The notes under the pieces were generated by a model. That model saw only the letters and a list, made by a program, of their open reading frames with translations, was not told where the DNA came from and did not search any database. From the NCBI RefSeq assembly GCF_030818905.1, contig NZ_JAUTAZ010000001.1, positions 3,162,001-3,226,000 on the forward strand: 64,000 nt of DNA, given 5' to 3'. Position 1 is the stretch's first letter. Each line of letters begins with the position of its first letter. Below are positions 1-8,189 of the stretch, piece by piece. The translations under genes and the position numbers were made by a program. Origin of the DNA: Microbacterium sp. SORGH_AS_0888 (GTDB taxonomy: Bacteria; Actinomycetota; Actinomycetes; Actinomycetales; Microbacteriaceae).

Positions 1-117
1 CCTGTCACGTCCGTGTCCGTCTTGCGGATCAGCGGTCGGAGAGGTGTGTCGCACCAATTCCAAGTCACTCACGAAACCTCGCAATCCCTGCGTTAACCAC
101 AAAGCGAGGCCACGGTC

Positions 118-693
118 ATGATCGGTAGCGACGGTGGCTTCAGCTACCTCCAAGCAGCGCCTCTGTTGAACGCGGCTGCCGATCAGTCTGCGGAGGACGC
201 GAGCCCGTTTGTAGAGTGGGTTCCACTCATCGTGGCCGTGGTAGGGGCAGTGAGTGCTATCGCAGTCGCCTTCTGGAATACGCGGGGTGAGTCCGCAGCG
301 CTGAAGCGACTCAAGGGTATGAACGAGGCCCTGGCTGGTTTGCCCTCCGGGGAGCCAGTAGCTCTCGGGTTCGCCGCAGCTCGGGACCTTCTCGCAGAGC
401 GGATCGCCACCCGCATCACCGGCCCGTCATGGTGGAGAAAGTTCTGGCTCTGGGCTCTGGGTTTCGCGGTTGGGGTCGCGATAGTTGCCGGAGTCTGGGG
501 GCTGACGGTTCTCTTCCCCGGCCTCCTTGCTAACGGAGGGGATTTCATCGCCGTGTTTGCGGCGCTGCTCGGTGGTGTCGCCGCGGCAACTGTAGGAACT
601 GGCGCTTGGTGGCAGTCCAGGGAGTCCGAGAAACGTCGGGCAGAAGTCGAGGCTGAGATAGCGAACTATCGAAGGGGCCCTAATCGCCCTTGA
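118..693 (+). CDS. Membrane protein of unknown function
   Basis: A 191-residue protein with three hydrophobic segments, at about residues 34-53, 109-137 and 141-165. A soluble, mildly charged stretch lies between the first and second. The tail after the last segment is highly charged (QSRESEKRRAEVEAEI). The arrangement suggests an inner-membrane protein with a cytoplasmic coiled tail. No catalytic motif is visible and I do not recognise the family. The first ATG has only a weak purine-rich leader (gaggccacggtc), so the start is uncertain. It converges with the minus-strand gene that ends at 703. Function cannot be assigned. Confidence 0.65.
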   Translation: MIGSDGGFSYLQAAPLLNAAADQSAEDASPFVEWVPLIVAVVGAVSAIAVAFWNTRGESAALKRLKGMNEALAGLPSGEPVALGFAAARDLLAERIATRITGPSWWRKFWLWALGFAVGVAIVAGVWGLTVLFPGLLANGGDFIAVFAALLGGVAAATVGTGAWWQSRESEKRRAEVEAEIANYRRGPNRP

Positions 694-702
694 AGCTATG
701 CT

Positions 703-1413
703 TCACCGTTCAGGCGTAGTGAGTCGTTGTTCTGCAACGTCGGCACCGCGCTCGGCCGCAGACGTCATGGCCTGATTCAACACTCGCGATAGGACGCTGA
801 CGGCTTTCGTCCTCTCCCGCTGCATGGCACCTCGTTTCGCGTCCTGCGCGGTGCGGCGTGCTTCCTTCTCCTCCGCACGGCGCGCACGAATCCGTTCCTG
901 CTTAGCCTGTTCGCGCTCTACGTGTAGGTCCCACGCGGAGCGTGAGTCCTGGGGAGGGGCGGCTGTGGTGGCCGCGCGCGGACGAGGCTCTCCAAGCGCG
1001 TGGTCGACTTCTGGGGGCAGTCCCTGCTCAGCGCGCAGGCGCTGACGAAGCTGACGGGAGCGTTCTCGGGCTTCTTCCTGCTCACGTTCCTCCGCCGCGA
1101 GGGTGGCTCGCGCAGCATGATCGCGTTCCTTCTGAGCCGAGGAGCGCGCATACTCTTCTTCACGTTCCCGCGCGCTCCTGACGTAACGCGACTCTCGGAC
1201 TACATCATCGATGTGAACCATGTAGCCTTCAGCGTTGACCATGAAGCCGCCCGCTTTAGTCGAGTGGGCGAGGTGGCGCTGCGCGAGGTAGTTTGTCGCC
1301 TCTGCTTCAGACATGTACGAGAGTTTTTCCAGGAAGTGTTGCCAGTACTCCTCGCGACGGTTCCGCGCTGCGTCGCGCTCCTGTACCCACTTCTTTGACG
1401 GCCCCCACATCAT
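703..1413 (-). CDS. Arg/Glu-rich coiled-coil hypothetical protein
   Basis: A 236-residue, very hydrophilic protein. Residues from about 75 to 215 are dominated by Arg, Glu, Ala and Gln in heptad-like patterns, as expected for a long coiled coil. The N-terminal 70 residues are more mixed and contain Trp and Tyr. There is no signal peptide or membrane segment. The start codon overlaps the stop of the upstream minus-strand gene by four bases (ATGA), so the two are probably translationally coupled. Function is unknown; a structural or scaffold role is possible but only a guess. Confidence 0.6.
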   Translation of the reverse strand: MMWGPSKKWVQERDAARNRREEYWQHFLEKLSYMSEAEATNYLAQRHLAHSTKAGGFMVNAEGYMVHIDDVVRESRYVRSAREREEEYARSSAQKERDHAARATLAAEEREQEEARERSRQLRQRLRAEQGLPPEVDHALGEPRPRAATTAAPPQDSRSAWDLHVEREQAKQERIRARRAEEKEARRTAQDAKRGAMQRERTKAVSVLSRVLNQAMTSAAERGADVAEQRLTTPER

Positions 1414-1802
1414 GGGGTCAACCTATCGCGGTGTGTGACCCCATCGGCAACTCCTATTTTCGTCTCGGGGAGACCCAACGCGTAGCGCGCGTGGACGTTC
1501 GATGACGGGTCCCGCCACGCCTGCAGGATGACCTCGCAACGCTGCTCGAAGTCGGGGTCGAGTTCGAGGTTGATCGTGCGGTCATCGATGAACACGTAGG
1601 CCTGAAAGAACCGCGACGACGAACGCCCGATCTTCTTTTCCTCGAGGTAGCCGATGCGCTTGCCCTCGAAACGAACCTCCCACCGCGCCGTGCGATCCGT
1701 GCGTGAGCGCGGCGGCAGGGGAGTGGTGGTCAGATCCGGAGTCACGGGAGCACGGTACGTCGCACCTCCGACAACGCGAGCAGTCGGTGTACGCGGGTAC
1801 AT
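1410..1802 (-). CDS. Hypothetical protein, first gene of a two-gene minus-strand operon
   Basis: A 130-residue reading at the most plausible ATG; the frame stays open upstream to 2060, but the upstream residues look non-coding. The C-terminal half (about 45-120) has a mixed beta-type composition with segments such as WEVRFEGKRIGYLE and AYVFIDDRTINLEL, so it is probably a small folded domain. Its stop overlaps the start of the downstream coiled-coil gene. The first codons contain, on the opposite strand, the 15-mer GCAGTCGGTGTACGC that also occurs in leaders at 7496 and 16819. No family is recognised. Confidence 0.6.
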   Translation of the reverse strand: MYPRTPTARVVGGATYRAPVTPDLTTTPLPPRSRTDRTARWEVRFEGKRIGYLEEKKIGRSSSRFFQAYVFIDDRTINLELDPDFEQRCEVILQAWRDPSSNVHARYALGLPETKIGVADGVTHRDRLTP

Positions 1803-2109
1803 CGCGGGAGCGTGTGACGTGTCGCTGTGCGGCGATCTGACGACGGCGGAGCGGGGGTGACGTGATTGTGCGTCACGGCGATTATCGGGCGTCAGCGGGC
1901 GTTCTGGCGCGTTTGGTGGGTGGGCGGGTTTCGGGGCGGTCGATCGATCCGGATTTTGGCGGCGGCGCGCACAGCCGGCGAGCCGTTTCGGCCCGATTTT
2001 CCGCGGATTTTCGCGGGCCAAAACTTTTTTGATTGTTCGCGGGAAACGTCGGTATAACAACCGTGGGTCGTTGATCGTGACCCATGTTGATATTACTTTT
2101 CAACGATTC

Positions 2110-2170
2110 GGAGTCCTAACCGAACGAACTGCTGGATTAGGACACGGCTAGATCGTTCGGTTAGGACTCC
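2110..2170. repeat. Perfect 18-bp inverted repeat with a third TTAGGAC copy in the loop
   Basis: Arms 2110-2127 and 2153-2170 (GGAGTCCTAACCGAACGA and its complement) are perfect. They enclose a 25-nt loop that itself contains ATTAGGAC. The hairpin is followed by TTTCTGTTTT on the plus strand. An AT-rich stretch with T and A runs lies just upstream (about 2020-2100). It could be a terminator, a recombination or replication site, or a structured RNA; the sequence alone does not decide. Confidence 0.65.
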
Positions 2171-2204
2171 TTTCTGTTTTCTGCCAACAACTACACAAGT
2201 CCCG

Positions 2205-2360
2205 ATGATGCGGTTACTGGGTGCGTACCAGGTAAAAGAGTTGAGGGGGTTCGCCTGCCCCAAGAGAAGCACGAAATACAGGATGAAGACGGGAGTGCCG
2301 GTGTACCTCTGCCGGGAACAGTTCCTAGCCCGTCTAGGTCTCCGCGACGACGACAGCTAG
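2205..2360 (+). CDS. Possible 51-residue basic protein
   Basis: An open frame of 51 codons starting at tandem ATGs right after the inverted repeat. The predicted product is basic and compact, begins MMRLLGAYQVKELRG and ends LARLGLRDDDS, and has a helix-rich look reminiscent of small phage or plasmid DNA-binding proteins. There is no good Shine-Dalgarno sequence. I include it because its composition is protein-like whereas the following 740 bases are not. It could be chance. Confidence 0.35.
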   Translation: MMRLLGAYQVKELRGFACPKRSTKYRMKTGVPVYLCREQFLARLGLRDDDS

Positions 2361-3101
2361 AAAAGCATAGGATCGCGGCGTTCACGAAGTAGAAACGACA
2401 GTGGACGGAACACACGAGGTGTAAGACGCTCACTCTGCCTCGCCTGTTCTTCAGCGGTGGAAGCGGTTCTCTTCGGGGAGCGAGGGAACTCAAGCGGGAG
2501 AGCTAACAAACTTTCCAAAGACTTCCAACAGCCCGTCGTGACGACGGGAACCAATCGAATCGAGCACACGACGGTGGTCGCAAGCACCAACGGTGACTTA
2601 CACCCGCGACGCCGCGGACCGCGCCAGCGTGGCACGCTGGACCGCTTGAGTCTTTGACACTCCGCTTCGCTACGGTCTTCGACTCGTGTCACGGAAAGCC
2701 GTGACCCTTTCTCTTGTGATCCTCAGCACAGGTGCTCTGCACGATCACCTCGCCGCACCGAAGGGGGGATGCTCTGAACCAAACGAACGGTGAAAAGCGA
2801 ACGGGCGAATCAACGCACCGCGCAAGGTAGAGCACGGACGACTCTGTTTGTGGGTAAGAGCAATCACGCGCCGCGCCACGGTGAAGTGACCCAACGGCGT
2901 CAGCCATCGAAAGATCGCATCGGTGACAACTAATCGACTAATCGAGACGTCCCCACAAGGACATGCTGACGGGGCGAGCTTGCTCGAACCGGTAGCGCGG
3001 GGTCCAGCGCCGCTAGCGCTGGCACGGTTCGCGGTGCGCGAGAGCAACAGTCTTCTCGAAGCCCATCAAGAGCAGAGCTATGCCAACTTTCTGGCTACGC
3101 G
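2361..3101. other. About 740 bp without a convincing gene; several small hairpins
   Basis: No frame here has protein-like composition. Short inverted repeats are visible, for example GTCACGG-aaag-CCGTGAC near 2687-2704 and CCAGCGC-cgcta-GCGCTGG near 3003-3021. The stretch precedes the first leader-motif gene of the plus-strand array. It may hold an RNA gene or a cis-acting site of the element, but I cannot identify one. Confidence 0.5.
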
Positions 3102-3110
3102 CGTTAGAGA
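3102..3110 (+). promoter_or_regulatory. Repeated leader motif CGTTAGAGA, copy 1
   Basis: Exact match to the element CGTTAGA(G/A)A, ending 35 nt before the ATG at 3146. TTTC occurs 10 nt upstream of it, as in several other copies. Confidence 0.6.
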
Positions 3111-3145
3111 CTCCTCCGTCCAAACCACGACGAAGGAGAACACCC

Positions 3146-3493
3146 ATGGACCGCATCAACAGGCTCGAACCGTACCTACGCCCTCCGACCGACGACGAGA
3201 GCAACGTATTGCTCTGGCACCTCATCTCGAAGGCAGCAATCGCTCAAGCGCGAGCCGAAGAGGGTGACAGGAAGGACGCCCCTTCCGGAGAGAAGCTTGA
3301 AGAAGTTCTCGAGCGTGTCCCGCCAAAGACGGTAGGTCAGGTGTCTTCCGTGATCCACAGAGCAGTCGCAGCCGCCGTGCGTGGTGACTTCACTCCTTCA
3401 CGCGAGTTCTCCAGAACACTGGTTGCGGGTCTCCGCGCTTCCCACGACCTCATTCCCTCCGGCGAGTACACGGACGAGGAGCTTGAGCTATGA
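3146..3493 (+). CDS. Hypothetical protein, 115 residues
   Basis: A soluble, helical-looking protein starting MDRINRLEPYLRPP. The ATG is preceded by gaaggaga, a good Shine-Dalgarno sequence, and by the repeated leader motif, which rules out the longer upstream frame. The body is rich in Ala, Glu and Arg. The segment around residues 60-110 is amphipathic and includes RTLVAGLRASHDLI. The last bases overlap the start of the small membrane-protein gene at 3490, so the two form one operon. No family is recognised. Confidence 0.7.
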   Translation: MDRINRLEPYLRPPTDDESNVLLWHLISKAAIAQARAEEGDRKDAPSGEKLEEVLERVPPKTVGQVSSVIHRAVAAAVRGDFTPSREFSRTLVAGLRASHDLIPSGEYTDEELEL

Positions 3494-3690
3494 GAGCGGT
3501 AGTGCGTCGAGAGGAACCGGACCAGAACGACCCGAACTTTCGTCAAGCCGTCATCAACGCGGCCTACCGGCAAGAGCGCAAGGAGTACGAAGAGTGGCGT
3601 GTGGTTCGCCGCAACGAACTGATCGCTGGAACCGTGTTCGCATTCTTTCTCGTCTTCGGCATTGTCGCGACGGGACTCATCCTGTCGTAA
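3490..3690 (+). CDS. Small single-pass membrane protein, 66 residues
   Basis: The first 44 residues are charged (MRAVVRREEPDQNDP start) and are followed by one C-terminal transmembrane segment of about 20 residues, near GTVFAFFLVFGIV. This is a tail-anchored layout. The start overlaps the previous stop in ATGA, indicating translational coupling. A strong terminator follows at 3720. Unknown function; in this context it may be an accessory membrane component of the secreted-protein module that starts at 3841. Confidence 0.7.
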   Translation: MRAVVRREEPDQNDPNFRQAVINAAYRQERKEYEEWRVVRRNELIAGTVFAFFLVFGIVATGLILS

Positions 3691-3719
3691 GCCGATATTG
3701 CCCTTCGTGAATCCAATCG

Positions 3720-3764
3720 GAGAACGCCCCCGTTCCGCGGCACGCACGGGGGCGTTCTCTTTTT
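3720..3764 (+). terminator. Rho-independent terminator
   Basis: A perfect 14-bp stem (GAGAACGCCCCCGT and its complement) with a 12-nt loop and a TTTTT tract at 3760. Confidence 0.85.
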
Positions 3765-3772
3765 CTCAGCCG

Positions 3773-3781
3773 CGTTAGAAA
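3773..3781 (+). promoter_or_regulatory. Repeated leader motif CGTTAGAAA, copy 2
   Basis: The motif sits directly after the terminator and 59 nt before the ATG at 3841, so it marks the start of a new transcription unit. Confidence 0.6.
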
Positions 3782-3840
3782 CACCTACACCCGCGATATT
3801 CGACGGGTTGGCTGAAAGCCGCTGAACGAGGATCACCGCC

Positions 3841-5673
3841 ATGCTTGACCGCTTCCTAAACGACCGTCGCAATCCATCCCGAGACGAGGAGGGTGCGGCG
3901 TTACTGAGCGTCGTGATCCTCATGGTGGTGATGTTCGTTATATGCGCGTCACTCCAAATGACTCTGGTGAACGCCGTCCAACTCACGGCGATGCACCGAT
4001 CCTCCGTGACGACGCTCGCAGCCGCAGAGTCCGGAACAGCCGTAGCCGTGTTCAGCCTCACGAAGGGTGAGTGCAAAGACACGGCCGTCACCGGTGACGG
4101 CTTCGTGTACGAGGTCCACCGATCAGCCTCCGCGACCATCCCAAGCGGACTCAATGACCCCTCCGTGAGTGCCGGTTGTCCTCGCGACGGTGATCGCTAC
4201 GCCCTCATCAAGAGCACCGGCACGGACACCTACGGCAAGAGTATGACCGTCACGCAGACGTACCTATGGGTGAACAAGGTGAAGGGCTCCAACGACGGTG
4301 CCCTCACCTCCGGCAGCGGCAACGTGGAACTCTCGTCCCTCACCATCGCGGAGGAGGACGCCGGTCTTGTTCTTCTCGACGGTGACTTCAACTGCAACAC
4401 GAACACCCGCATCAAGGGCGACGTGGTTGTGCTCTCCGGTTCCGTGCGCATCTCCAACGCTTGCGTGATCGATGGCTCTCTCTTCGCGAGCGAGAACGTC
4501 GCGATCCAGAACCCCGCCGTGGCCGTGACCGGTGACGTGTTCACCCTCGGCAACTTTTCCACCGCGAGCGGGTCCGTCATCGGCGGCTCCGTGTACGCAC
4601 AGGGTGACCTCGTGCTCTCCTCCGGCACACGAGTACAGGGCGGCGTCGTCGGCGCCGGTACCGGCCTCACCAACGTGGACAACGTCAACATCGGCTTGAG
4701 CCTGAGAACCAACGGGCCGCTTCGCGTGCAGAACAAGACCGTCATCGGGGGAGACGTCGCCACGACCAACACCGCCACCGCCGACTTCTTCGACTCGACC
4801 ATTCACGGCAACGTCCACATCGCAGGAACGTTCCAGCAGTTGGGCGCAACCACCATCGGCGGCTCCGTCACCGTCTCCGGCGCGGGCGCGAACAACATCG
4901 CCCCGTCGACGAGCATCGATAAGAACCTCACCGTGGCCGGAACGATCGCTACGTGGGACTCCGGCCCGCGCGTGACCGGCACCAAAGCAACCAACACCGC
5001 GACCGCCGCTCCGAACCCCGTGTTCTTCCTCCTACCCGACGAGCTCAAGCCGGAAACCTACTCATGGCGCGATTACACCTACGACGACCTTGAGTGGGCC
5101 GCGAACGGCTACGACCGCGTGGGAAAGACCGCCTGTGACTTGCAGAACTCACCGGCCCTTGTGCGCGAGGTCAACGAGCGCGAGACCCCGACCGTGTACG
5201 ACCTCCGCGGCTGCTCCACCGTGAACATGAACGCCGTCACCTTCTCACTCAAGACCGATGTGGCGTTCATCGCGAACGCCTTCACCAACGCACAGCAGGT
5301 GCGAGTCAAGTCCGCCGATGGAGAGCCCCACGAGTTCAGCTTGCTCACTCCGGACAGTGTCGTTGATCGCACCCCGAGCTGTTCAAACGGTCAAGGTGAA
5401 AGCAACATCTACGGCCTCACCATGAGCGAGAAGATCACCGGTTACATCTACACCCCTTGTGTTCTCACCTTCGGCGGCGGCTCGATCATTAACGGTCAGC
5501 TCTACTCCGGCGCGGCTCGTTATCAGGGCGGTCAACCGATGACCTTGAACTACGCGAAGACCGGCGTTCCTGGGTTCCCTCTTGGTGAAGGCGAAGACCC
5601 GCGCGAGTACGGGTTCCAAACCGACGTTGACGCCCGCGCATTGCCGAAGTTGGTCAAGCACGAAGAAGGTTGA
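3841..5673 (+). CDS. PilX-like surface protein with beta-helix repeats
   Basis: 610 residues. Residues 20-50 form a type IV pilin or PilX-like N-terminus: a charged leader, then EEGAALLSVVILMVV, a hydrophobic helix, then a polar helix (AAAESGTAVAVF). Prepilin processing after Gly is plausible, but the usual Glu at +5 is missing. Residues about 150-370 are a series of short repeats rich in Gly, Val, Ser and Asn, typical of right-handed beta-helices or polymer-forming domains. The C-terminal part has several Cys residues (NSPALV and RGCST region; DRTPSCSNGQG) that could form disulfides outside the cell. The SipW-type peptidase and its probable substrate follow immediately. I infer a cell-surface fibre or adhesin component; no exact family is recognised. 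Confidence 0.6.
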   Translation: MLDRFLNDRRNPSRDEEGAALLSVVILMVVMFVICASLQMTLVNAVQLTAMHRSSVTTLAAAESGTAVAVFSLTKGECKDTAVTGDGFVYEVHRSASATIPSGLNDPSVSAGCPRDGDRYALIKSTGTDTYGKSMTVTQTYLWVNKVKGSNDGALTSGSGNVELSSLTIAEEDAGLVLLDGDFNCNTNTRIKGDVVVLSGSVRISNACVIDGSLFASENVAIQNPAVAVTGDVFTLGNFSTASGSVIGGSVYAQGDLVLSSGTRVQGGVVGAGTGLTNVDNVNIGLSLRTNGPLRVQNKTVIGGDVATTNTATADFFDSTIHGNVHIAGTFQQLGATTIGGSVTVSGAGANNIAPSTSIDKNLTVAGTIATWDSGPRVTGTKATNTATAAPNPVFFLLPDELKPETYSWRDYTYDDLEWAANGYDRVGKTACDLQNSPALVREVNERETPTVYDLRGCSTVNMNAVTFSLKTDVAFIANAFTNAQQVRVKSADGEPHEFSLLTPDSVVDRTPSCSNGQGESNIYGLTMSEKITGYIYTPCVLTFGGGSIINGQLYSGAARYQGGQPMTLNYAKTGVPGFPLGEGEDPREYGFQTDVDARALPKLVKHEEG

Positions 5674-5856
5674 GTATCGCGCGGGATTAGGCCATAGAAC
5701 GCCGCAGGATCGAATCCAGCGCCAATTAGTGGTAGGCGCGATTAATCACATAGGGTTCTCATCGGTGGGGGGGAGAGCGCGATCTGACGCGCTCAACTTG
5801 CTCTTCATCGACCCCGAAACTTGTTGTCGATTATTCGCGTGGCTGCCGGTCAACCG

Positions 5857-5865
5857 CGTTAGAAA
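5857..5865 (+). promoter_or_regulatory. Repeated leader motif CGTTAGAAA, copy 3
   Basis: Ends 31 nt before the ATG at 5897 of the first SipW-type signal peptidase. The region before it (5674-5856) has no gene. Confidence 0.6.
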
Positions 5866-5896
5866 CTCCTTCGCACAACGAACAAGGAGTAGCGCA

Positions 5897-6646
5897 ATGA
5901 TTGACGATCCAGAGAAGCAACGACGGGACAAGTTCACACGACGAGTTGGTGAAGCGACAGCCTCGACGGGTTCGCTCGCGTTGACGCTCGCGCAGTGGGG
6001 CGTGGTCGCACTTGTGATACTTGCCGCCATTCCCGCCACGTTCCAATGGTTCCTCGGTTACTCCTACGAGACCGTACTCACCGGCTCGATGGAACCGACG
6101 ATCAAGGTCGGCGAGGTCGCGGTGATGCGCACGCCCGTGGGTGGCGAGCTACGTCCGGGAGTAGTCGTCGGCTTCAAGGACACCAGCGACACAAAGTTCA
6201 CTCACCGCGTGCAAGCGGTAGGGGACGACGGACGCGCCGTTACGAAGGGTGATGCGAACGACGCGCCTGACCTCTTCCAGCCGTCCGAAGACGACCTGTG
6301 GGGAGTGCTTGTTCACGTCATCCCTCAGCCGCTCGCGGGCTTCATCACGGTCATGAGCTTGAACCCGGAATGGTGGGCCAACGCCACGGGTGCTGTCGTC
6401 GGCGGGCAGTGGGACGCACTTGCCGCTCTGTTGCCGACGACGCCGTGGGGTCCGGTAGCTCTCGTTGTCGCGGCTCTGCTCGTGTGGTGGGTCATCCCCG
6501 AAGTGATCGAAGCGCGGCAGGAACACAAAGCGCGGCGCGCAGAGTCCGAGGAAGAGCAGGCCGGATCCGAGCCCCAGAACGATATTGAACCCGTAGCCGA
6601 CCTCACGGCTACCGGTCCGAGCAACAACCAGGAGAAACAGCAATGA
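5897..6646 (+). CDS. sipW: SipW-type (ER-type) signal peptidase I
   Basis: 249 residues. A transmembrane helix at about residues 32-55 is followed by the catalytic serine box VLTGSMEPTIKVGE (Ser near residue 65), the FTHRV box with histidine in place of the bacterial lysine, and TKGDAND with the aspartate. This Ser-His-Asp set is diagnostic of the SipW/ER branch of signal peptidases (family S26B). A second hydrophobic segment lies near residues 190-210, with an acidic tail. The ATG follows aaggag; longer upstream reading is unlikely because the leader motif lies there. The stop overlaps the start of the next gene in ATGA. Family knowledge: such enzymes process TasA-like fibre proteins. The neighbour is the obvious candidate substrate. 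Confidence 0.9.
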   Translation: MIDDPEKQRRDKFTRRVGEATASTGSLALTLAQWGVVALVILAAIPATFQWFLGYSYETVLTGSMEPTIKVGEVAVMRTPVGGELRPGVVVGFKDTSDTKFTHRVQAVGDDGRAVTKGDANDAPDLFQPSEDDLWGVLVHVIPQPLAGFITVMSLNPEWWANATGAVVGGQWDALAALLPTTPWGPVALVVAALLVWWVIPEVIEARQEHKARRAESEEEQAGSEPQNDIEPVADLTATGPSNNQEKQQ

Positions 6647-7392
6647 CCATTCAGAACAACAAGAAGAAGAGACGCGCTGTCGCGCTTGCCCTCGTCGGCG
6701 CCATCATCGCCGGTGGCGCAGCGGCGGGAGCAACCTACGCCAACTTGAACCAGACGATCACCGATGGCTCCGACAGTCAGCACGTGTACTCCGAGCAATT
6801 CGACAAGTTCGGCTTCTCGTACCACTCCGCAAGCCAGAAGTTCGACACCAACATCACCCCGACCGATGACATGAGCTTCAAGCGTGACATTAGGAACATC
6901 GTCTTCCAGAACGACGGTGACATTAAGGCGCAGTGGATGTTCCGCAACGTGGACGTCCCCGAACTCGACCCCAACAACCCGATCTGGGACGAGACTTACG
7001 TGATCGTTCACGTACCGGTTCTGGGTGGTGGCAGCGACGATTGGGCTGGCACGATGCGCGAATACCTCAACACCGCCTTCGTGACCAACCACATTCTCGG
7101 TCCTGACGAGGCAGTCGCCGTCACTATCGAGATTCTTTCCCCGACCACCTACACATGGAGCAGCGAAGCCTCCGCCGAAGCCGTAGACATTAACTTCGGT
7201 ACTCAGCTGACCTTCAACCAGCTGACCCACCCCACTCTGTCTCCGCTCTGGGACTACGCATCTCAGCACGGTGAGCAGCGTGGTGGGATGCTCAAGCCGG
7301 ACATGAACTCGAACTTCGCGGGCCAGCTACAGAGCAAGATGGTTACCGTCTTCACCCTCCCCGTCTCCGAGGTTGACAAGATCATCCTCTGA
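6643..7392 (+). CDS. SipW-dependent secreted protein, TasA/camelysin-like
   Basis: 249 residues. The N-terminus is a SipW-dependent signal: basic NNKKKRRAVALAL, then a Gly/Ala-rich hydrophobic core, then GATYANLNQT, where cleavage after Ala-Asn-type residues is expected. The mature part looks beta-rich. The stretch from about 110 to 175 (with TMREYLNTAFVTNHIL and GPDEAVAVTIEIL) resembles the domain seen in the proteins at 13298 and 14625. Translation is coupled to the peptidase gene by a 4-bp overlap, and a terminator follows, so enzyme and substrate form one unit. I infer a secreted fibre or matrix subunit. Confidence 0.75.
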   Translation: MTIQNNKKKRRAVALALVGAIIAGGAAAGATYANLNQTITDGSDSQHVYSEQFDKFGFSYHSASQKFDTNITPTDDMSFKRDIRNIVFQNDGDIKAQWMFRNVDVPELDPNNPIWDETYVIVHVPVLGGGSDDWAGTMREYLNTAFVTNHILGPDEAVAVTIEILSPTTYTWSSEASAEAVDINFGTQLTFNQLTHPTLSPLWDYASQHGEQRGGMLKPDMNSNFAGQLQSKMVTVFTLPVSEVDKIIL

Positions 7393-7407
7393 TCGGCATG
7401 ACCCATC

Positions 7408-7439
7408 GGCCCCGTGTGCTTCGGTACACGGGGCCTTTG
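7408..7439 (+). terminator. Rho-independent terminator
   Basis: Stem GGCCCCGTGT/ACACGGGGCC with an 8-nt loop, followed by TTTGC. Confidence 0.75.
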
Positions 7440-7495
7440 CGTTGCGGGAACGCGCGACACGTAGAAGCCCCTCATCGATATTCGTCTCGTACCAA

Positions 7496-7510
7496 GCAGT
7501 CGGTGTACGC
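7496..7510 (+). promoter_or_regulatory. Second leader element GCAGTCGGTGTACGC, copy 1
   Basis: The 19-mer CCAAGCAGTCGGTGTACGC here and at 16815-16833 is identical. In both places GATATTCGT lies shortly upstream, and a gene starting with the H..G..C..C motif follows within 15-25 nt. Confidence 0.5.
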
Positions 7511-7533
7511 CGACACGATGCGGGAGGAAGCCC

Positions 7534-7950
7534 ATGAAGTACCACACCACTCGGAACGGCAACGTTCAGCCGTGTACCGCGTCGATACAGCGCTGTCCGC
7601 TCGACGCCGACGAACACTTCCCTGACAAGGCTTCGGCCAACTACGCCCTCACCATGAAAGCCCTCGAAAGCCACGCGGACATGGGGGTGACCATCCCCGA
7701 CAACTTCAGTGGTCTCGTGCCGACCCGTCGAGCACGCGCGCCGCGCGAGTCGAGTGCATCCCTCAGCGTTAACGACCTCGAGGCATTCCGTACCTCCGCG
7801 GCGAATCGACCGCAGCGGGTACGCGAGGACTGGCGCGACAAGCTCGCCGCGGACGCCGAAACTAACGGTGACCTCGATGCGGACCGCAACCCCACTACCG
7901 GCTTCGTCAACAGCTACTGGGACGCGACGCCCGACGAGGAGCAGGACTGA
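7534..7950 (+). CDS. Hypothetical protein with N-terminal H-G-C-C-H motif (member 1)
   Basis: 138 residues. The first 32 residues carry the motif KYHTTRNGNVQPCTASIQRC followed by P and then EHF. Very similar N-termini begin the proteins at 8349 and 18005, and weaker forms are at 16849 and 8996. The two Cys and two His could bind a metal, but this is inference. The remainder is hydrophilic and unrelated to the other members, so the motif acts like a detachable N-terminal tag. The stop overlaps the next start by one base (TGATG). From memory, similar N-termini occur in actinophage and mobile-element proteins; I have not checked this. Confidence 0.7.
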   Translation: MKYHTTRNGNVQPCTASIQRCPLDADEHFPDKASANYALTMKALESHADMGVTIPDNFSGLVPTRRARAPRESSASLSVNDLEAFRTSAANRPQRVREDWRDKLAADAETNGDLDADRNPTTGFVNSYWDATPDEEQD

Positions 7951-8141
7951 TGTTCCGGCTACTCATTAACCTCGTGGCGACCGTCGTCGTCACCGGCCTC
8001 GCCGTTGCTCTTCTCATCACCTTCAACTGGGACATAGGCGCAACCATCAAGTGGACGTGGGGACGCACGGTATGGCTGATCGGCATGGTTGCGGACTGGT
8101 TCATTTCTATGCCGTGGTTCCAAGAATCGGTAAGTAGCTGA
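7950..8141 (+). CDS. Small membrane protein, 63 residues
   Basis: A hydrophobic helix covers about residues 3-25 (LLINLVATVVVTGLAVALLI). A second, more amphipathic stretch rich in Trp follows (IKWTWGRTVWLIGMVADWF). The start shares a base with the previous stop, so it is coupled to the gene at 7534. Small Trp-rich membrane peptides can be holin-like or regulatory, but no family is recognised. Confidence 0.65.
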   Translation: MFRLLINLVATVVVTGLAVALLITFNWDIGATIKWTWGRTVWLIGMVADWFISMPWFQESVSS

Positions 8142-8148
8142 GAGGTCT

Positions 8149-8157
8149 CGTTAGAGA
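8149..8157 (+). promoter_or_regulatory. Repeated leader motif CGTTAGAGA, copy 4
   Basis: Ends 32 nt before the ATG at 8190 in the context GGTCTCGTTAGAGAGGACTAC. Confidence 0.6.
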
Positions 8158-8189
8158 GGACTACACCAACGAAAGAAGGAGTAACCCTC

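Noticed and set aside
1780..1794. Fourth copy of GCAGTCGGTGTACGC as a regulatory site
   Set aside because: It lies inside the first codons of a minus-strand gene (encoding RTPTA) and may be coincidental, so it was not annotated as a leader.
5582..5896. Extended N-terminus of the first signal peptidase
   Set aside because: The upstream part overlaps the 3841 gene and the leader motif; the ATG at 5897 has the ribosome site aaggag.
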